Assembly: GCA_025352765.1 (NCBI GenBank)
Contig: JANXSI010000359.1
Coordinates: 1 to 5,441, forward strand
Length of the DNA: 5,441 bases
DNA from: Devosia sp.
GTDB taxonomy: Bacteria > Pseudomonadota > Alphaproteobacteria > Rhizobiales > Devosiaceae
Direction of reading: 5' to 3'
In this document: in pieces, positions 4,783 to 5,441 of the stretch
Layout of the letters: the number at the start of each line of letters is the position of its first letter
How positions within the stretch are numbered: the stretch's first letter is position 1
Position numbers and translations under genes: made by a program
The notes under the pieces: model-generated
The model's database searches: none
What the model was told of the DNA's origin: nothing
What the model saw: only the letters and a program-made list of their open reading frames with translations

Positions 4783-5172
4783 TCAGCCGGCCGGCGCATA
4801 GCCCTTGGGCGCTTCCATCATCAGGCCGATCAGGTGGCCGTCCGGGTCGCGGATGAACGCCATCCATAGGTCGTGATCGGGCATCGGGGCGGTCAGATGC
4901 GGTCCGGAGACGATCGCCACCCCCTTGGCCGCGAGGCCATCGACGGCCAGTTTCAGGTCGGCGACGCGGAAATAGATCGCGCCCTGGCCCCGCTCGACCG
5001 GTGCGCCGCCCTCTGGTGGGGACAGCATCAGCCGCACTCCGGCGCAGTCGAAGAAGACGAGGTCGCCGTAGCGGTAGAGTTTTCTGAGGCCGAGCGCTTG
5101 CTCGTAAAAGGCCTCCGAACGGTTGGCGTCGCTGACAGCGAGGGCGATCTGGCCGATCTGGCTGATGGGCAT
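4783..5172 (-). CDS. VOC-family (glyoxalase/bleomycin-resistance fold) protein
   Basis: A single-domain cytoplasmic protein of 129 residues, the usual size. Two beta-alpha-beta-beta-beta modules are visible. The first has IALAVSDANRSEAFYEQALG (about 9-28) then LVFFDCAGVRLML (38-50); the second has IYFRVADLKLAVDGLAAKG (66-84) and ends with the family signature WMAFIRDPDGHLIGLM (103-118). The positions that hold metal ligands in glyoxalase I-like members do not look conserved: Q8 stands where His is usual, I66 or its neighbours lack His, and G116 stands where Glu is usual. H93, H100 and H113 are present but their role is unknown. It may use another metal site or none. The function is therefore open: detoxification, antibiotic binding or a small-molecule enzyme are all possible. 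The start has GGAGG at 5177-5181, 4 nt before the ATG. Confidence 0.9.
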   Translation of the reverse strand: MPISQIGQIALAVSDANRSEAFYEQALGLRKLYRYGDLVFFDCAGVRLMLSPPEGGAPVERGQGAIYFRVADLKLAVDGLAAKGVAIVSGPHLTAPMPDHDLWMAFIRDPDGHLIGLMMEAPKGYAPAG

Positions 5173-5215
5173 GGAGCCTCCAGGGGCAAGTGGTCGGAAC
5201 CACCCTCTCGCGCGG

Positions 5216-5274
5216 CGCCCTCGTGGTTCGACAAGCTCACCATGAGGGCGGTTGCGGGCTCAGGATGAGGGCGG
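5216..5274. repeat. Palindromic intergenic repeat with a partial second copy
   Basis: CGCCCTCGTGGT (5216-5227) and ACCATGAGGGCG (5239-5250) pair except at one position, which is G-U on plus-strand RNA, around a short loop containing TCGACAAGCT. Units of this kind, with CTTGTCGA-type loops and CCTCATG stems, are scattered between genes in many alphaproteobacteria. A direct partial copy follows: GCTCACCATGAGGGCGG at 5235-5251 and GCTCAGGATGAGGGCGG at 5258-5274 agree at 15 of 17 positions. The element begins about 40 bp before the VOC gene start. Confidence 0.75.
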
Positions 5275-5441
5275 ATTGCGACCCTGGTCAAGCTCAACAA
5301 ACCTCATCCTTGCATGTTGGTTGAGTGCTAAGGTGCCGGTGCAGGGTGTTGGTTTGTGCCCTGCGGGAGCGGACGGATTGCGCCTCATCCCGGGCCTGAG
5401 CCCGTATCTCAGCACAATCGTCCGCCTCTGTTGATCGTCTC
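5275..5441. other. Right-edge intergenic DNA with decayed repeats, no supported gene
   Basis: No convincing coding frame is present here. A segment at about 5287-5315 (GGTCAAGCTCAACAAACC then TCATCCTTGC) looks like a decayed, inverted relative of the 5216-5274 repeat. Short hairpins are GCAGGG/CCCTGC at 5341-5364 and CGGGC-CTGA-GCCCG at 5391-5404; the latter sits in a CATCCCGGGC context seen in other alphaproteobacterial intergenic repeats. CGGATTGCG occurs twice (5272-5280, 5374-5382). A promoter for the VOC gene should lie in 5182-5441, but only a -35-like CTTGAC (5284-5289, minus strand) without a good -10 was found. Confidence 0.4.

Noticed and set aside
4706..5203. Upstream extension of the 4226-4705 membrane protein
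   Set aside because: The extra frame overlaps the VOC gene out of phase and is Arg/Pro-rich; the ATG at 4703-4705 with GGAGG is the natural start.
5252..5434. Plus-strand 60-codon frame at the right edge
   Set aside because: It runs through repeat-derived sequence, lacks a ribosome binding site and shows no domain or composition signal.

Overview
This window is a GC-rich stretch of bacterial chromosome, most likely from an alphaproteobacterium and probably of the order Hyphomicrobiales; a Devosia-like genome is my best guess. Four things support this: a Ctc-type L25 with an Ala/Pro/Lys tail, a peptidyl-tRNA hydrolase with a C-terminal extension of about 60 residues, a promoter close to the alphaproteobacterial CTTGAC-N17-CTATAT pattern, and intergenic palindromic repeats of kinds common in that class. 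The placement is inference from sequence style and memory, not from a search.

All supported genes lie on the minus strand, so transcription runs from high to low coordinates. From the right: a repeat-rich intergenic region (5173-5441), a small VOC/glyoxalase-fold protein (4783-5172) and a two-helix membrane protein with a possible PH-like tail (4226-4705). Then comes the recognisable core, rplY/ctc (3401-4108), pth (2597-3346) and ychF (1362-2462), followed by two small polytopic membrane proteins of unknown function (917-1348 and 109-525). At the left edge is the first part of a MaoC-like dehydratase gene (1-72).

The core is a translation-related cluster. L25 binds 5S rRNA in the large ribosomal subunit, Pth recycles peptidyl-tRNA that has dropped off the ribosome, and YchF is a ribosome-associated P-loop NTPase. 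A good promoter candidate lies just after the upstream membrane-protein gene (4193-4221). It is followed by a leader of about 78 nt with a strong hairpin just before the rplY ribosome binding site. A stable C(UUCG)G-loop hairpin separates rplY from pth, and a palindromic repeat separates pth from ychF.

The non-coding parts are the most unusual. A segment of about 225 bp at 621-845 has near-perfect terminal inverted repeats and is packed with internal palindromes. A short relative with the same ends lies at 2538-2582, and a different repeat family occupies 5216-5274. A perfect 18-bp palindrome sits only 5 bp before the maoC-like start codon and looks like an operator. I see no RNA genes, CRISPR array or transposase. 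I do not see a clear new multi-gene system; the leads are regulatory and repeat structures.
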